Assembly: GCA_937923265.1 (NCBI GenBank)
Contig: CALAJY010000050.1
Span: 5,185 to 69,184 of the forward strand
Length of the DNA: 64,000 bases
From: an uncultured Tissierellia bacterium
GTDB taxonomy: Bacteria > Bacillota > Clostridia > Tissierellales > Peptoniphilaceae
Reading direction: 5' to 3'
The position numbers and the translations under genes are program-made. The notes under the pieces are model-generated. The model had not been told where the DNA came from. It made no database searches and saw nothing but the letters and a program-made list of their open reading frames with translations. Shown here one piece after another: positions 33,923-43,039 of this stretch (its first letter is position 1; every line of letters starts with the position of its first letter).

Positions 33923-34549
33923 ATGAGTTTATCATTGCTTTCCACAATCTTGCTCATCGTCTGTTTTGCACTTGTTGTGCTTGCCCTCTTCTTGCCCAAG
34001 GCTAGAGGCACGGCGATACTAGCGGGTCTGAGCCTGATTGCATATCTAACCGTCGGTTACCGGGCAGGGAATGCCGGTATCTTGGAGATTTTCATCCTCC
34101 TCTGTGGGGTTTTCTTACTCTTCTTGGAGGCGGCGGTCTCCGGTTTCGGCTTATTGGGAATTACCGGCCTGGGGCTCCTTTCTTTTGGGATTGTGAGCTC
34201 GGGGGAATCCCTGCAAACCGGCTTTGTTTCCCTGCTGAGCTCCTTTGGAATCGCCGTGGCCTTAGCTGCTTTATTGTTTAGAGCGGGCTACCGATCTCCT
34301 CTGCTGGAAAAGTCAATCTTAGAGGACCGGATGACCGCAGAGGAGGGTTTTCTTGCTCGAGAGAACCCAAAACACCTGCTGGGAAAAACGGGAATTGCCC
34401 GCACCATCTTGCGGCCCAGCGGAATGATTGAGATTGAAGGCAAGCGGTATGACGCCTTAACTTCCGGGGAATTTATCGAGAAGGGGGCTTCTATCTGTGT
34501 GGATCGGGTGGAAGCGGGAAAAATTTACGTGAGGAGGAACCTATGCTAG
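33923..34549 (+). CDS. NfeD-like membrane protein (short form)
   Basis: Protein of 208 aa with four or so hydrophobic helices in the first 120 residues and a C-terminal OB-fold domain (about 148-206: LLGKTGIARTILRPSGMIEIEGKRYDAL and IEKGASICVDRVEAGKIYVRR). The N-terminal ClpP-like protease of long NfeD proteins is absent, as expected for the short form paired with flotillin. It overlaps floA by 7 nt. Together they organise membrane microdomains. Shine-Dalgarno AAGGAGG. Confidence 0.88.
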   Translation: MSLSLLSTILLIVCFALVVLALFLPKARGTAILAGLSLIAYLTVGYRAGNAGILEIFILLCGVFLLFLEAAVSGFGLLGITGLGLLSFGIVSSGESLQTGFVSLLSSFGIAVALAALLFRAGYRSPLLEKSILEDRMTAEEGFLARENPKHLLGKTGIARTILRPSGMIEIEGKRYDALTSGEFIEKGASICVDRVEAGKIYVRRNLC

Positions 34550-35550
34550 ATTTTTTATTTGACGGGGGATCGGTTATCGTTTTGGTCATTCTCGTAGTGG
34601 TGGCCTTGTCCATATTCTTTAGTTTTTTCCCTCTTGGGCTGTGGATTACCGCCCACTTTTCGGGGGTCAAGGTTAAGATTTCAGAGCTCATTGGCATGCG
34701 GCTACGCCGAGTAAAACCGGCTATGATTATCAACCCCATGATTAAAGCGACGAAAGCGGGCCTGGACCTGAAGCTCAATGAGCTGGAAGCCCACTATCTG
34801 GCGGGCGGAAATATCAACGCGGTGGTAAATGCCCTGATTGCCGCACAAAGGGCCAATATTGATCTGAGTTTTAAGCAGGCAGCGGCGATTGATCTGGCAG
34901 GCCGAAACGTGTTTGAAGCGGTCCAGGTTTCGGTCAACCCCAAGGTGATCGAAACGCCGGAAATCACTGCCGTGGCAAAGAACGGCATTGAGGTTCGTGC
35001 CAAAGCAAAGGTTACGGTGCGTGCCAACATTGACCGTCTGGTCGGCGGAGCGGGAGAAGAGACCATTATCGCCCGTGTCGGAGAGGGAATTGTCACAACG
35101 GTGGGTTCGGCGGCCTCGCATTCCCAGGTTTTGGAGAATCCGGATTCGATCTCGAAGACGGTCCTGGAAAAGGGGTTGGATTCGGGAACCGCTTTTGAGA
35201 TCCTCTCCATAGATATTGCGGATGTGGATATCGGCCGCAACGTGGGAGCAAAGCTGCAGACGGAGCAGGCAGAAGCGGATAAGCAGATCTCGCAAGCAAA
35301 AGCGGAGGAGCGCCGTGCACAGGCTGTGGCTTCCGAGCAGGAGATGATAGCGGAGATTCGTCGCCAGCGGGCAAAGGTCGTGGAAGCGGAGGCAGAGGTG
35401 CCCATGGCACTGGCCGAGGCGCTTCGATCCGGAAATCTCGGTGCCATGGACTACTATAATATGAAAAATATCATCTCCGACACGAAGATGAGAGAATCTC
35501 TGGCCGGAGATCGGGTGGAGAACCTGCAGGATGATAAGGATCAACAGTAA
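34543..35550 (+). CDS. floA: Flotillin-like protein FloA
   Basis: Protein of 335 aa of the FloA/YqfA (UPF0365) family. A short N-terminal membrane hairpin (about 5-30) leads to the SPFH/PHB domain (GLDLKLNELEAHYLAGGNINAV..., up to about 230) and a coiled-coil Ala/Glu-rich region (ADKQISQAKAEERRAQAVASEQ, about 240-290). It scaffolds functional membrane microdomains. Overlap with nfeD implies coupled translation. Shine-Dalgarno GAGGAGG. Confidence 0.95.
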   Translation: MLDFLFDGGSVIVLVILVVVALSIFFSFFPLGLWITAHFSGVKVKISELIGMRLRRVKPAMIINPMIKATKAGLDLKLNELEAHYLAGGNINAVVNALIAAQRANIDLSFKQAAAIDLAGRNVFEAVQVSVNPKVIETPEITAVAKNGIEVRAKAKVTVRANIDRLVGGAGEETIIARVGEGIVTTVGSAASHSQVLENPDSISKTVLEKGLDSGTAFEILSIDIADVDIGRNVGAKLQTEQAEADKQISQAKAEERRAQAVASEQEMIAEIRRQRAKVVEAEAEVPMALAEALRSGNLGAMDYYNMKNIISDTKMRESLAGDRVENLQDDKDQQ

Positions 35551-35568
35551 GCGGAGAGGCGGTTCATT

Positions 35569-36159
35569 ATGACGGGTAGCCAAAAGGACTTTAAATCCGT
35601 TACGCGGGAACAGCGCCGGCAGTTGATGGAACAAAAAGTACGATCCCTTCATGAGCGAAAGAACTTGAAGTATCCCAAGCAGAATGGGAGGAAGGAAGAA
35701 AATCTCAATTTGTTTTATGCCAAGGAAGGGGAGGAAGATCTCCTTTCCCTTCTCAACCGGCTCTTCTTTGGGACGGCTTCCATGAAGCGGCCGATCTCGG
35801 GGGGGGAAGGAACAAAGGGAACACCGAATCATGATCCCGGGAAGGCGCCCGTTCGGGAACGTCCCAAATGGAAGCTTTCCATTGCACAGAAAAGAACCCT
35901 TGTGGAGGAATCCGGCTACTGTCAGGAGACCCGCGAAAGCCGGCTGCTGGGGGAAGAGGAACAGAGAGCCTTTGAAACCCGCGTGAATACAGAAGTCCAA
36001 AGAAGGCAAGAAAAAAGTATTCGGAATATTTCCCATGAAAAGGATTCACGTGTTATAATCCAAAATGTACGTGAGCTTTCCAAGCAAGAGAAGAAACGAG
36101 TAATTCGGTCGGCCATGCTCTGGAAAGAAATCTTAGGGCCGCCGAAAGCAAGAAGATAG
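35569..36159 (+). CDS. Unknown charged protein, 196 aa, downstream of floA
   Basis: I do not recognise this protein. It is soluble, strongly basic/acidic and predicted largely helical: SVTREQRRQLMEQKVRSLHER at 12-32, an amphipathic LLSLLNRLFFG near 58-68, a low-complexity Gly/Pro/Lys stretch (about 73-95) and a charged C-terminal helix ending KRVIRSAMLWKEILGPPKARR. No signal peptide, membrane segment or metal motif is visible. It starts 18 nt after floA with GGAGAGG and ends 17 nt before hutH. It occupies the slot where yqfB-type genes follow floA in Bacillus, but I see no convincing similarity. Confidence 0.7.
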   Translation: MTGSQKDFKSVTREQRRQLMEQKVRSLHERKNLKYPKQNGRKEENLNLFYAKEGEEDLLSLLNRLFFGTASMKRPISGGEGTKGTPNHDPGKAPVRERPKWKLSIAQKRTLVEESGYCQETRESRLLGEEEQRAFETRVNTEVQRRQEKSIRNISHEKDSRVIIQNVRELSKQEKKRVIRSAMLWKEILGPPKARR

Positions 36160-36176
36160 AACCTAAAGGAGGTCTC

Positions 36177-37724
36177 ATGGAAATCGTTTTAAATGGTAGA
36201 GATTTGACACTGGAACAGTTAATCGCAGTAAGCCGTGAGGGCGCCAAAGTATCTATCGATCCTGCCAGTGTAGAGGATGTAGAGCGGTCACGTAAAATCG
36301 TGGAAAGCATTGTCGAAGAAGAGAGAGTGGTTTACGGTGTGACCACCGGCTTTGGATCTCTTTGCAATGTATCCATTTCCAAAGAGGATAATGCCCAGCT
36401 TCAGGAGAATTTGATTCGGACACATTCCTGCGGTTACGGACGTCCCTTCCCGGAGGAAGTGGTTCGTGCCATTCTGTTAATCCGTATCAATTCCCTGCTC
36501 AAGGGCGTTTCCGGCATCCGGATGTCGACGATCAACACCCTGTTGGATATGCTCAACAAGGGAGTTACGCCGATGATTCCGGAAAAAGGATCGGTCGGCG
36601 CATCTGGCGATTTAGCTCCCTTGGCTCATATGGTTCTTCCCATGTTGGGCTTAGGAAAAGCGTTTTACCAGGGAGAATTGCTCTCCGGAAAAGAAGCGAT
36701 GGAGAAAGCCGGGATCGAAGTGATTCAGTTGGCAGCAAAGGAAGGATTGGCTTTGATTAACGGAACTTCCGTGCTGACTGCGGTCGGAGCCTTGGCAACC
36801 TATGATGCGATCCGTCTGGCAAAATTGGCAGACATCGCCGGCGCTCTTTCGATTGAAGCACACCGTGGAATTGTCGATGCTTTCTATGAAGACCTGCACA
36901 AGATTCGTCCTCATGATGGCTCATTGAACACGGCAAAGAACCTACGTTCGCTGTTGGACGGATCCACCTTTGCAACCCACACCGCGGAGCTGCGCGTACA
37001 GGATGCCTATTCCCTGCGTTGCATGCCCCAGATTCATGGAGCCAGCAAGGACACCATCCGTTATGTCAAGGAGAAAGTGGAAATTGAGATCAACTCCGCA
37101 ACCGATAACCCCATCATCATCTCGGAAGATGAGGTCATTAGTGGCGGAAACTTCCATGGTGAGTTGATGGCACAGCCCTTCGACTTCTTGGGAATCGGTG
37201 TTGCGGAAATCGGAGATGTGTGCGAGCGTCGCATTGAGCGCTTGATGAACCATGCACTGTCGGATATGCCTTCCTTCCTGGTAAGCCATCCCGGTCTGAA
37301 CTCCGGATTCATGATCACCCAGTACAGCTGCGCGGCGATTGTTTCGGAGAACAAGGTGTTGGCACATCCTGCCAGTGTGGATTCGATTCCGACCTGCGAA
37401 AACCAGGAGGATTTGGTTTCCATGGGATCTCATGCCGCTCGTAAGGCGCGTGAAATCGTGGACAATGTGTGGAGAGTGGTTGCCACGGAAATCATGGCGG
37501 CTTGCCAGGCAATCGACCTGCGTCGGGATGTCAAGGAAGACTCCAAGGACCGGAAGTTAGGCAAGGGAACCCAGATTGCCTACGATGAGGTTCGTAAACT
37601 GGTAGATTTCATCGATGAAGATGCTAAGATTGAAATGTATGACGAATTGGAGAAGATTACCAACGGCCTCAAGGCCGGCAAGGTATTGGATGAAGTAGAA
37701 AAGCAAGTTATCTTCGAACTCTAA
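36177..37724 (+). CDS. hutH: Histidine ammonia-lyase
   Basis: Enzyme of 515 aa that deaminates histidine to trans-urocanate. The MIO cofactor triad Ala142-Ser143-Gly144 in GASGDLAPL is at the same numbering as the classical bacterial enzyme. Other signatures are VYGVTTGFGSL (catalytic Tyr loop), QDAYSLRCMPQIHG and NSATDNPI. It opens the run hutH-ftcD-fchA. Shine-Dalgarno AAAGGAGG. No obvious promoter of its own was found; it may be read from the nfeD-floA unit. Confidence 0.97.
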   Translation: MEIVLNGRDLTLEQLIAVSREGAKVSIDPASVEDVERSRKIVESIVEEERVVYGVTTGFGSLCNVSISKEDNAQLQENLIRTHSCGYGRPFPEEVVRAILLIRINSLLKGVSGIRMSTINTLLDMLNKGVTPMIPEKGSVGASGDLAPLAHMVLPMLGLGKAFYQGELLSGKEAMEKAGIEVIQLAAKEGLALINGTSVLTAVGALATYDAIRLAKLADIAGALSIEAHRGIVDAFYEDLHKIRPHDGSLNTAKNLRSLLDGSTFATHTAELRVQDAYSLRCMPQIHGASKDTIRYVKEKVEIEINSATDNPIIISEDEVISGGNFHGELMAQPFDFLGIGVAEIGDVCERRIERLMNHALSDMPSFLVSHPGLNSGFMITQYSCAAIVSENKVLAHPASVDSIPTCENQEDLVSMGSHAARKAREIVDNVWRVVATEIMAACQAIDLRRDVKEDSKDRKLGKGTQIAYDEVRKLVDFIDEDAKIEMYDELEKITNGLKAGKVLDEVEKQVIFEL

Positions 37725-37734
37725 TTCAAGGCGG

Positions 37735-37765
37735 GAATTCCCCGGCCCCAAGGGACTGGGGAATT
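37735..37765 (+). other. Hairpin between hutH and ftcD
   Basis: Inverted repeat AATTCCCC (37736-37743) / GGGGAATT (37758-37765) without a T tract. Possible processing or stability element in the hut message. Confidence 0.45.
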
Positions 37766-37790
37766 TGTGTGTTTAGAAAGGATATTCTCT

Positions 37791-38684
37791 ATGAAAAGAG
37801 TAATGTGTATACCCAACTATTCGGAAGGCCGCGATGAGGAAAAAATCGATAAGATTGTGGAATGCTTTCGTGCCAAGGAAAATGTCAAACTGTTAAACTA
37901 TCAGCCCGATAAGGATCATAACCGGACCGTGATCGAGGTCATCGGAGAGCCGGAAGCGGTTATTAAGGCCGTGATTGAATCCGTAAAGGTTGCTTCCGAA
38001 CTGATCGATATGTCGAAACATGAGGGAGCCCATCCCCGCATGGGAGCCACGGACGTGGTTCCTTTCGTACCCATCACGGATGTTACGGTGGATGAGTGTG
38101 TGGAGTATGCCAACGAGGTTGGAAAGGCCATCGGAGAGATGGGAATCCCCGTCTACATGTACGAGGATGCTGCCAAGGATAAGAAGAGAAAGAACCTGGC
38201 CAAGGTTCGTAAGGGCCAATACGAAGGCTTCTTTGAAAAGATCAAGGATCCCGATTGGAAGCCGGATTACGGTCCCGCAGAGATGAATGAGAAGTCCGGT
38301 TGCACCGCAGTGGGTGCCCGTTTCCACCTCATCGCCTTCAACATCAATCTCCGCACCGAGGACAAGGAGATTGCGGACAAGATTGCTCGGAAAGTTCGCC
38401 ACATCAGTGGGGGTCTTCACTCTGTCAAGGCCATCGGGCTTGCTTTGGAAGAGAAACACCAGGTCCAGGTTTCCATGAACCTCGTGGATTTCCGCAAAAC
38501 CGCGATCTATCAGGCCTATGAGATGGTAAAGATGGAAGCGCGTCGTTATGGAGTGAGCATCGCAAATTCGGAGCTGATCGGCTTAGTTCCCCTTCAGGCA
38601 TTGATCGACACCGCTTCCTACTATCTGCAGATTGAGGACCTGCAGATGGATCAAGTCGTTGAAAACCTCTTGATTGGAGAATAA
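37791..38684 (+). CDS. ftcD: Glutamate formimidoyltransferase
   Basis: Protein of 297 aa corresponding to the formiminotransferase half of mammalian FTCD, with N- and C-terminal subdomains. It starts MKRVMCIPNYSEGRDEEKI, typical of the family; HEGAHPRMGATDVVPFVP holds the catalytic His region and FNINLRTEDKEIA the folate side. It moves the formimino group of formiminoglutamate to THF, releasing glutamate. The cyclodeaminase half is the separate next gene, 1 nt away. ATG 37791 with AAAGGAT upstream is preferred to the longer frame. Confidence 0.95.
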   Translation: MKRVMCIPNYSEGRDEEKIDKIVECFRAKENVKLLNYQPDKDHNRTVIEVIGEPEAVIKAVIESVKVASELIDMSKHEGAHPRMGATDVVPFVPITDVTVDECVEYANEVGKAIGEMGIPVYMYEDAAKDKKRKNLAKVRKGQYEGFFEKIKDPDWKPDYGPAEMNEKSGCTAVGARFHLIAFNINLRTEDKEIADKIARKVRHISGGLHSVKAIGLALEEKHQVQVSMNLVDFRKTAIYQAYEMVKMEARRYGVSIANSELIGLVPLQALIDTASYYLQIEDLQMDQVVENLLIGE

Positions 38685-38685
38685 G

Positions 38686-39312
38686 ATGACCCAACTCAGT
38701 GAACTCACCATTCAAGGTTTTAATGAGGAATTGGCAAAGAAGACGCCGACCCCCGGTGGCGGATCTGTGGCGGCTTTGAACGCCAGCTTAGCTGCTTCTC
38801 TTTTCGCCATGGTCGCGGCGTTGACCACGGGCAAGAAAAAATACCAGGATGTGGAAGAGGAGATGCAGGAAATCGGCAAGAAGAACAACCGGTGGAAAGA
38901 TGAGTTTGTCCAGGCCATTAATGAGGATGCCTCTTCGTTCGACGGTGTTGTGGAAGCTTTTGCCATGCCGAAGGAAACGGAGGAGGAGAAGAAGGCTCGG
39001 TCTGCGAAAATTCAGGAGGGCTATCGAGCAGCGATTTCTGTTCCCATGTCCTTGGCATTAAAGACCCTGGAGGTCTATCCTTCCGCGGTAACGTTGGCCC
39101 AGAAGGGAAATGCGTCCGCCCTTTCGGACGTTTCCGTGGGTGCCATGAACCTACGCGTTGCCTTCTTCTCTGCGCTGGAGAACGTAAAGATCAATCTGAA
39201 GAGCGTAAAGGATGAAGCCTACGTGAAGGAGATGGAAGAGAAGATGGCAAAGGCCATCAAAGAGGTGGAAGAGAAGGATAAGGAGATTCAACTAGCCCTT
39301 CAATCCCGTTAG
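38686..39312 (+). CDS. fchA: Formimidoyl-THF cyclodeaminase
   Basis: Helical protein of 208 aa homologous to the cyclodeaminase half of FTCD. TPTPGGGSVAALNASLAASL (about 19-38) is the signature. It converts 5-formimino-THF to 5,10-methenyl-THF and ammonia, completing histidine breakdown into one-carbon metabolism. Starts right after the ftcD stop with GGAG ahead. It ends before a strong terminator facing the convergent hutI gene. Confidence 0.94.
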   Translation: MTQLSELTIQGFNEELAKKTPTPGGGSVAALNASLAASLFAMVAALTTGKKKYQDVEEEMQEIGKKNNRWKDEFVQAINEDASSFDGVVEAFAMPKETEEEKKARSAKIQEGYRAAISVPMSLALKTLEVYPSAVTLAQKGNASALSDVSVGAMNLRVAFFSALENVKINLKSVKDEAYVKEMEEKMAKAIKEVEEKDKEIQLALQSR

Positions 39313-39330
39313 TGGAAAAAGCCAAAACAA

Positions 39331-39362
39331 AAATCCCGAGAGCCTTGCTCTCGGGATTTTTT
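39331..39362. terminator. Terminator between fchA and hutI
   Basis: Stem AAATCCCGAGAGC / GCTCTCGGGATTT with a CTT loop; A's and T's on both flanks let it work in both directions. Confidence 0.92.
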
Positions 39363-39378
39363 ATTGGAATGTTTTCGC

Positions 39379-40641
39379 TTATACCCACTGCCGATCTTTC
39401 ACGACTTTTTTACCATCTACATACACCGCCTTGCAGAGGTTGGTGGCAAAGAAATACAGGAGATAGTCCAGGCTCCGGCAATCGAAAATGGAGAGGTTTC
39501 CTCTCTTTCCCGGGTTTAAGCTTCCCATGGTCTTTTCTCTTCCCACGCTGTAGGAGGCGTTGACGGTGACACAATTCAGCACCTCGATGGGGGTTAGCTT
39601 CATCATCATGCAGCCCAACTGCATGATGAATTGCAGATTGGCGGTGGGACAGGATCCCGGATTGGCATCGGTGCAGAGGGTGATGGGCATGCCCGCTTCC
39701 ACCATCTTTCTCGCGGGGGCATAGGTGTCTTTGAGAAGGGAGAAGGTGGTGCCGGGCAAGAGGTTCCCAATCACCTGAGCATCCGCAAGAAGCTGAATCT
39801 CCTTGTCCGAGATGTTCATCAAATGCTCGGCAGAGGTAACCTTTAATTCATTGGCGACCTCAATGCCACCGATGCTCTCAATCTCATTGGAGTGAATGCG
39901 CAGTTTCATCCCATGCTCACGCGCCGCTTCCAGGACTCGCTTGGACTGTTCTGCCGTGAAGACATCCTTTTCGCAGAAGACATCGCAGTATTCCGCATAG
40001 CCTTTTTCCATGACCTTGGGCATCATGTCGATCACTTCATCGACATATTGATCGGGATTATCCTTTCGGGACTCGGGGATCACGTGGGCCGCCATAAAGG
40101 TCGGGACCACCTCCATGGGGGTATCCTTGCCCAGGTTGTTGATGACCTTAAGCTCCTTTTCCTCGATCTCCCAGGTGTTGCCATAGCCGCTTTTTGCTTC
40201 CACGCAGGTTACCCCGTGGACCATCATGTGTTCAACCAGCTTTTTGGTCTTTTTGTAGAGCTCCTCGCAGCTTGCTTCCTTGGTCGCCTTCAGCGTGGAC
40301 AGGATGCCGCCACCGGCGTTGAGAATATCCAGATATTCCATTCCCTCCAGCTTCATGGCGAACTCGTTTTCCCGTGATCCGCCAAACACCAGGTGCGTGT
40401 GGGCATCGATGAGTCCGGGCGTGGCTACAGAACCCTCGTAATCCTCGATTTCCGTCTTGTCATCGGCGTAGTCCTTGTAGGCTTCCCCCTCTCCCACGGC
40501 AGCAATTTTTCCGTCTTTGAAACCGACAAAAGCGTTTTTCAATACCTGTGCTTTATTCAATTCCTCCCCGGTTAAAGGATGACCCGGGTCATTGGGTTGG
40601 AACAGTTCGTTAAAATGAATCAAAATCCGATCACAAATCAA
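39379..40641 (-). CDS. hutI: Imidazolonepropionase
   Basis: Amidohydrolase of 420 aa that opens 4-imidazolone-5-propionate to formiminoglutamate. Metal and substrate motifs visible: IDAHTHLVFGGSRENEF, AKSGYG, PTFMAAHVIP, LRIHSNEIESIGG and LCTDANPGSCPT. The start is a TTG at 40641 with a perfect AAGGAGG six bases upstream. It lies on the opposite strand from the other hut genes, convergent with hutH-ftcD-fchA and divergent from hutU. Confidence 0.96.
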   Translation of the reverse strand: MICDRILIHFNELFQPNDPGHPLTGEELNKAQVLKNAFVGFKDGKIAAVGEGEAYKDYADDKTEIEDYEGSVATPGLIDAHTHLVFGGSRENEFAMKLEGMEYLDILNAGGGILSTLKATKEASCEELYKKTKKLVEHMMVHGVTCVEAKSGYGNTWEIEEKELKVINNLGKDTPMEVVPTFMAAHVIPESRKDNPDQYVDEVIDMMPKVMEKGYAEYCDVFCEKDVFTAEQSKRVLEAAREHGMKLRIHSNEIESIGGIEVANELKVTSAEHLMNISDKEIQLLADAQVIGNLLPGTTFSLLKDTYAPARKMVEAGMPITLCTDANPGSCPTANLQFIMQLGCMMMKLTPIEVLNCVTVNASYSVGREKTMGSLNPGKRGNLSIFDCRSLDYLLYFFATNLCKAVYVDGKKVVKDRQWV

Positions 40642-40697
40642 GCTAATCCTCCTTTTTCTCCTCCAAACTTTTGCATGGATGACGTTTGAACAATTCC

Positions 40698-40703
40698 ATT
40701 ATA
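40698..40703 (-). promoter_or_regulatory. -10 element of hutI
   Basis: Perfect TATAAT on the minus strand about 57 nt before the hutI start; the -35 at 17 bp (CGCACG) is poor. It lies in the divergent hutI/hutU region, where an activator could act on both. Confidence 0.45.
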
Positions 40704-40744
40704 GACGAAAGTGCCTTTTACGTGCGATTTATTCCCTGTTAGCA

Positions 40745-40773
40745 TGGACAACATCGTTTTCATAAAGTAAAAT
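40745..40773 (+). promoter_or_regulatory. hutU promoter
   Basis: -35 TGGACA (40745-40750), 17-bp spacer, -10 TAAAAT (40768-40773). Each box differs from consensus at one base. Confidence 0.65.
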
Positions 40774-40853
40774 GAGAGTTGCGTAGAAACTGCTGTTTTC
40801 TGATTGAAAGCGGGAAATCTTTTTCTCGCAGGTTATTTCAATAGGAGGTGGAA

Positions 40854-42896
40854 ATGAGTTTACAAGAAAAAATGGAACAGGCGAGACAAATTAAGTTGGA
40901 TTATTTGCCGCCAAAGAAGAAATTTGATCCCAAGATTCGGCGAGCTCCTCACAGAGGATTCCGTCTTAATAAGGACCAGACAAGAACGGCTTTGAAGAAT
41001 GCCCTTCGTTATATTCCCGAAAAGTATCACGAGGAGTTGATTCCCGAGTTTTTGGAAGAGCTCACCACACGGGGAAGAATCTATGGGTACCGCTTCCGTC
41101 CGGAGGGCGCCATCTATGGAAAGCCCATCGATGAGTACAAAGGGAACTGCATCGAAGGCAAGGCCCTCCAGGTTATGATCGATAACAACTTGGATTTTGA
41201 CGTTGCCCTGTATCCTTATGAATTGGTAACCTACGGAGAAACCGGTTCGGTTTGCCATGACTGGATGCAGTACTGCATGATCAAGAAATACCTGGAGGAA
41301 CTTCATGATGACGAGACCCTGGTTATGGAATCGGGTCATCCTCTCGGACTTTTCAAATCCCGCAAAAACGCACCTCGCGTTATCATCACCAACGGTTTGA
41401 TGATTGGCGAGTATGACAATCTGGACGACTGGGAAATCGCGGAGGAAATGGGAGTTGCCAACTATGGACAGATGACCGCCGGTGGTTGGATGTATATCGG
41501 ACCCCAGGGCATCGTCCATGGAACCTACAACACCCTGTTGAATGCCGGCCGTTTGAAACTGGGCCTTTCCAACGATGCCAACCTGAACGGCAAGTTCTTC
41601 GTATCCTCCGGTCTGGGCGGTATGTCGGGTGCTCAGGGAAAAGCGGCGGATATTGCCGGTGCGGTATCCATTATCGCGGAGGTTGACAAGTCCCGAATCG
41701 ATACCCGCTTGGAGCAGGGCTGGATTGACCGCATGACGGATGACCTGGACGAAGCCCTGGAGTGGGCACAGGATGCGGTAAAGAACAAGAAGACCCTTTC
41801 CATTGCTTATCTGGGAAACATCGTGGACCTTCTGGAATACATCGAGAAGAAGGACATCCATATTGACTTGCTCTCTGACCAGACCTCATGCCACAATGCT
41901 TACAATGGCGGCTATTGCCCGGTCGGTATCAGCTTTGAAGAGCGCACCAAATTACTTGCAACCGACAAGAAGAAATTTGTGGAATTGGTCAACGAGACCC
42001 TTCGCCGCCACTTCGAAGTGATCGAGAAATTGGTCGCGAAGGGAACCTACTTCTTCGATTACGGCAACTCCTTCATGAAGGCCGTCTTCGACTCCGGCGT
42101 CAAGGAAATTTCCAAGAACGGTGTGGATGATAAAGATGGGTTCATCTGGCCCTCTTACGTGGAAGACATCATGGGACCCTTGCTCTTTGACTACGGCTAC
42201 GGTCCCTTCCGTTGGGTTTGCCTGAGCGGAAAGGAAGAGGATCTGGATGCCACCGACCGGGCCGCAATGGAATGCATCGACAAGGATCGTCGTTACCAGG
42301 ATCTGGATAACTACAACTGGATTCGCGATGCCAAGAAGAACAAGCTGGTGGTTGGAACCCAGGCTCGTATCCTTTACCAGGATGAGGTGGGTCGTGTGAA
42401 GATCGCTCTCCGCTTCAACGAATTGGTTCGCGAAGGCAAGATTGGCCCCGTAATGATGGGTCGTGACCACCATGACGTATCGGGTACCGATTCGCCCTTC
42501 CGTGAGACCTCCAACATCAAGGATGGATCCAATGTGATGGCCGACATGGCGGTACAATGCTTTGCAGGAAACGCTGCTCGTGGCATGAGCCTTTGCGCTC
42601 TCCATAACGGCGGCGGCGTTGGAATCGGTAAGGCAATCAACGGTGGATTCGGTCTGGTTTTGGATGGCTCCGAACGGGTCGATGAAATCATCAAACTCTC
42701 CCTTTCCTGGGATGTAATCAGCGGCGTGGCTCGCCGTAACTGGGCAAGAAATGAACATGCGATGGAAGTTGCTACCCAGTTCAACGAGGAGAAGCGCGGC
42801 ATCATCTCCCTGCCGTATCTGGTAGATGAGAAGCTCTTGGACAAGGTCCTGGATGACTTTGACCATGAGAAAGCACAAGAAGAGGCAAACAAGTAG
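40854..42896 (+). CDS. hutU: Urocanate hydratase
   Basis: NAD-dependent enzyme of 680 aa that converts urocanate to imidazolonepropionate. Characteristic blocks: GGWMYIGPQGIVHGTYNT, SSGLGGMSGAQGKA (NAD site), DQTSCHNAYNGGYCPVG, and GRDHHDVSGTDSPFRETSNIKDGSNVMADM. This is the long urocanase form (about 670-680 aa) rather than the 550-aa Bacillus/Pseudomonas type. ATG 40854 follows AGGAGG by five bases; the in-frame GTG at 40848 lies in the ribosome site. A monocistronic unit with its own promoter and terminator. Confidence 0.96.
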   Translation: MSLQEKMEQARQIKLDYLPPKKKFDPKIRRAPHRGFRLNKDQTRTALKNALRYIPEKYHEELIPEFLEELTTRGRIYGYRFRPEGAIYGKPIDEYKGNCIEGKALQVMIDNNLDFDVALYPYELVTYGETGSVCHDWMQYCMIKKYLEELHDDETLVMESGHPLGLFKSRKNAPRVIITNGLMIGEYDNLDDWEIAEEMGVANYGQMTAGGWMYIGPQGIVHGTYNTLLNAGRLKLGLSNDANLNGKFFVSSGLGGMSGAQGKAADIAGAVSIIAEVDKSRIDTRLEQGWIDRMTDDLDEALEWAQDAVKNKKTLSIAYLGNIVDLLEYIEKKDIHIDLLSDQTSCHNAYNGGYCPVGISFEERTKLLATDKKKFVELVNETLRRHFEVIEKLVAKGTYFFDYGNSFMKAVFDSGVKEISKNGVDDKDGFIWPSYVEDIMGPLLFDYGYGPFRWVCLSGKEEDLDATDRAAMECIDKDRRYQDLDNYNWIRDAKKNKLVVGTQARILYQDEVGRVKIALRFNELVREGKIGPVMMGRDHHDVSGTDSPFRETSNIKDGSNVMADMAVQCFAGNAARGMSLCALHNGGGVGIGKAINGGFGLVLDGSERVDEIIKLSLSWDVISGVARRNWARNEHAMEVATQFNEEKRGIISLPYLVDEKLLDKVLDDFDHEKAQEEANK

Positions 42897-42930
42897 TCTC
42901 TCATGGACTACAGGCAGTGAAAATACAAAG

Positions 42931-42968
42931 AAGGACCACCCTGCGGCAAGCATCGGTGGTCCTTTTCT
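42931..42968 (+). terminator. hutU terminator
   Basis: Ten-bp stem AAGGACCACC / GGTGGTCCTT, 11-nt loop, then T's. An extended -10 TATGGTAAAAT for phoH begins directly after it. Confidence 0.85.
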
Positions 42969-43039
42969 TATGGTAAAATAGGGCTGATAAAACGGAGGAA
43001 CTCCCGGATTGCGGGAGCAAGGAAGAATAAAGGAGGACT

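Noticed and set aside
34702..36036. 444-aa minus-strand frame
   Set aside because: Antisense shadow of floA and the following gene; it has a low-complexity composition typical of reverse-complemented Ala/Glu-rich coding DNA.
39312..39563. 83-aa plus-strand frame after fchA
   Set aside because: It begins on the fchA stop, crosses the terminator and runs antisense to hutI.
41952..42953. 333-aa minus-strand frame
   Set aside because: Antisense to hutU, which shows complete urocanase motifs.
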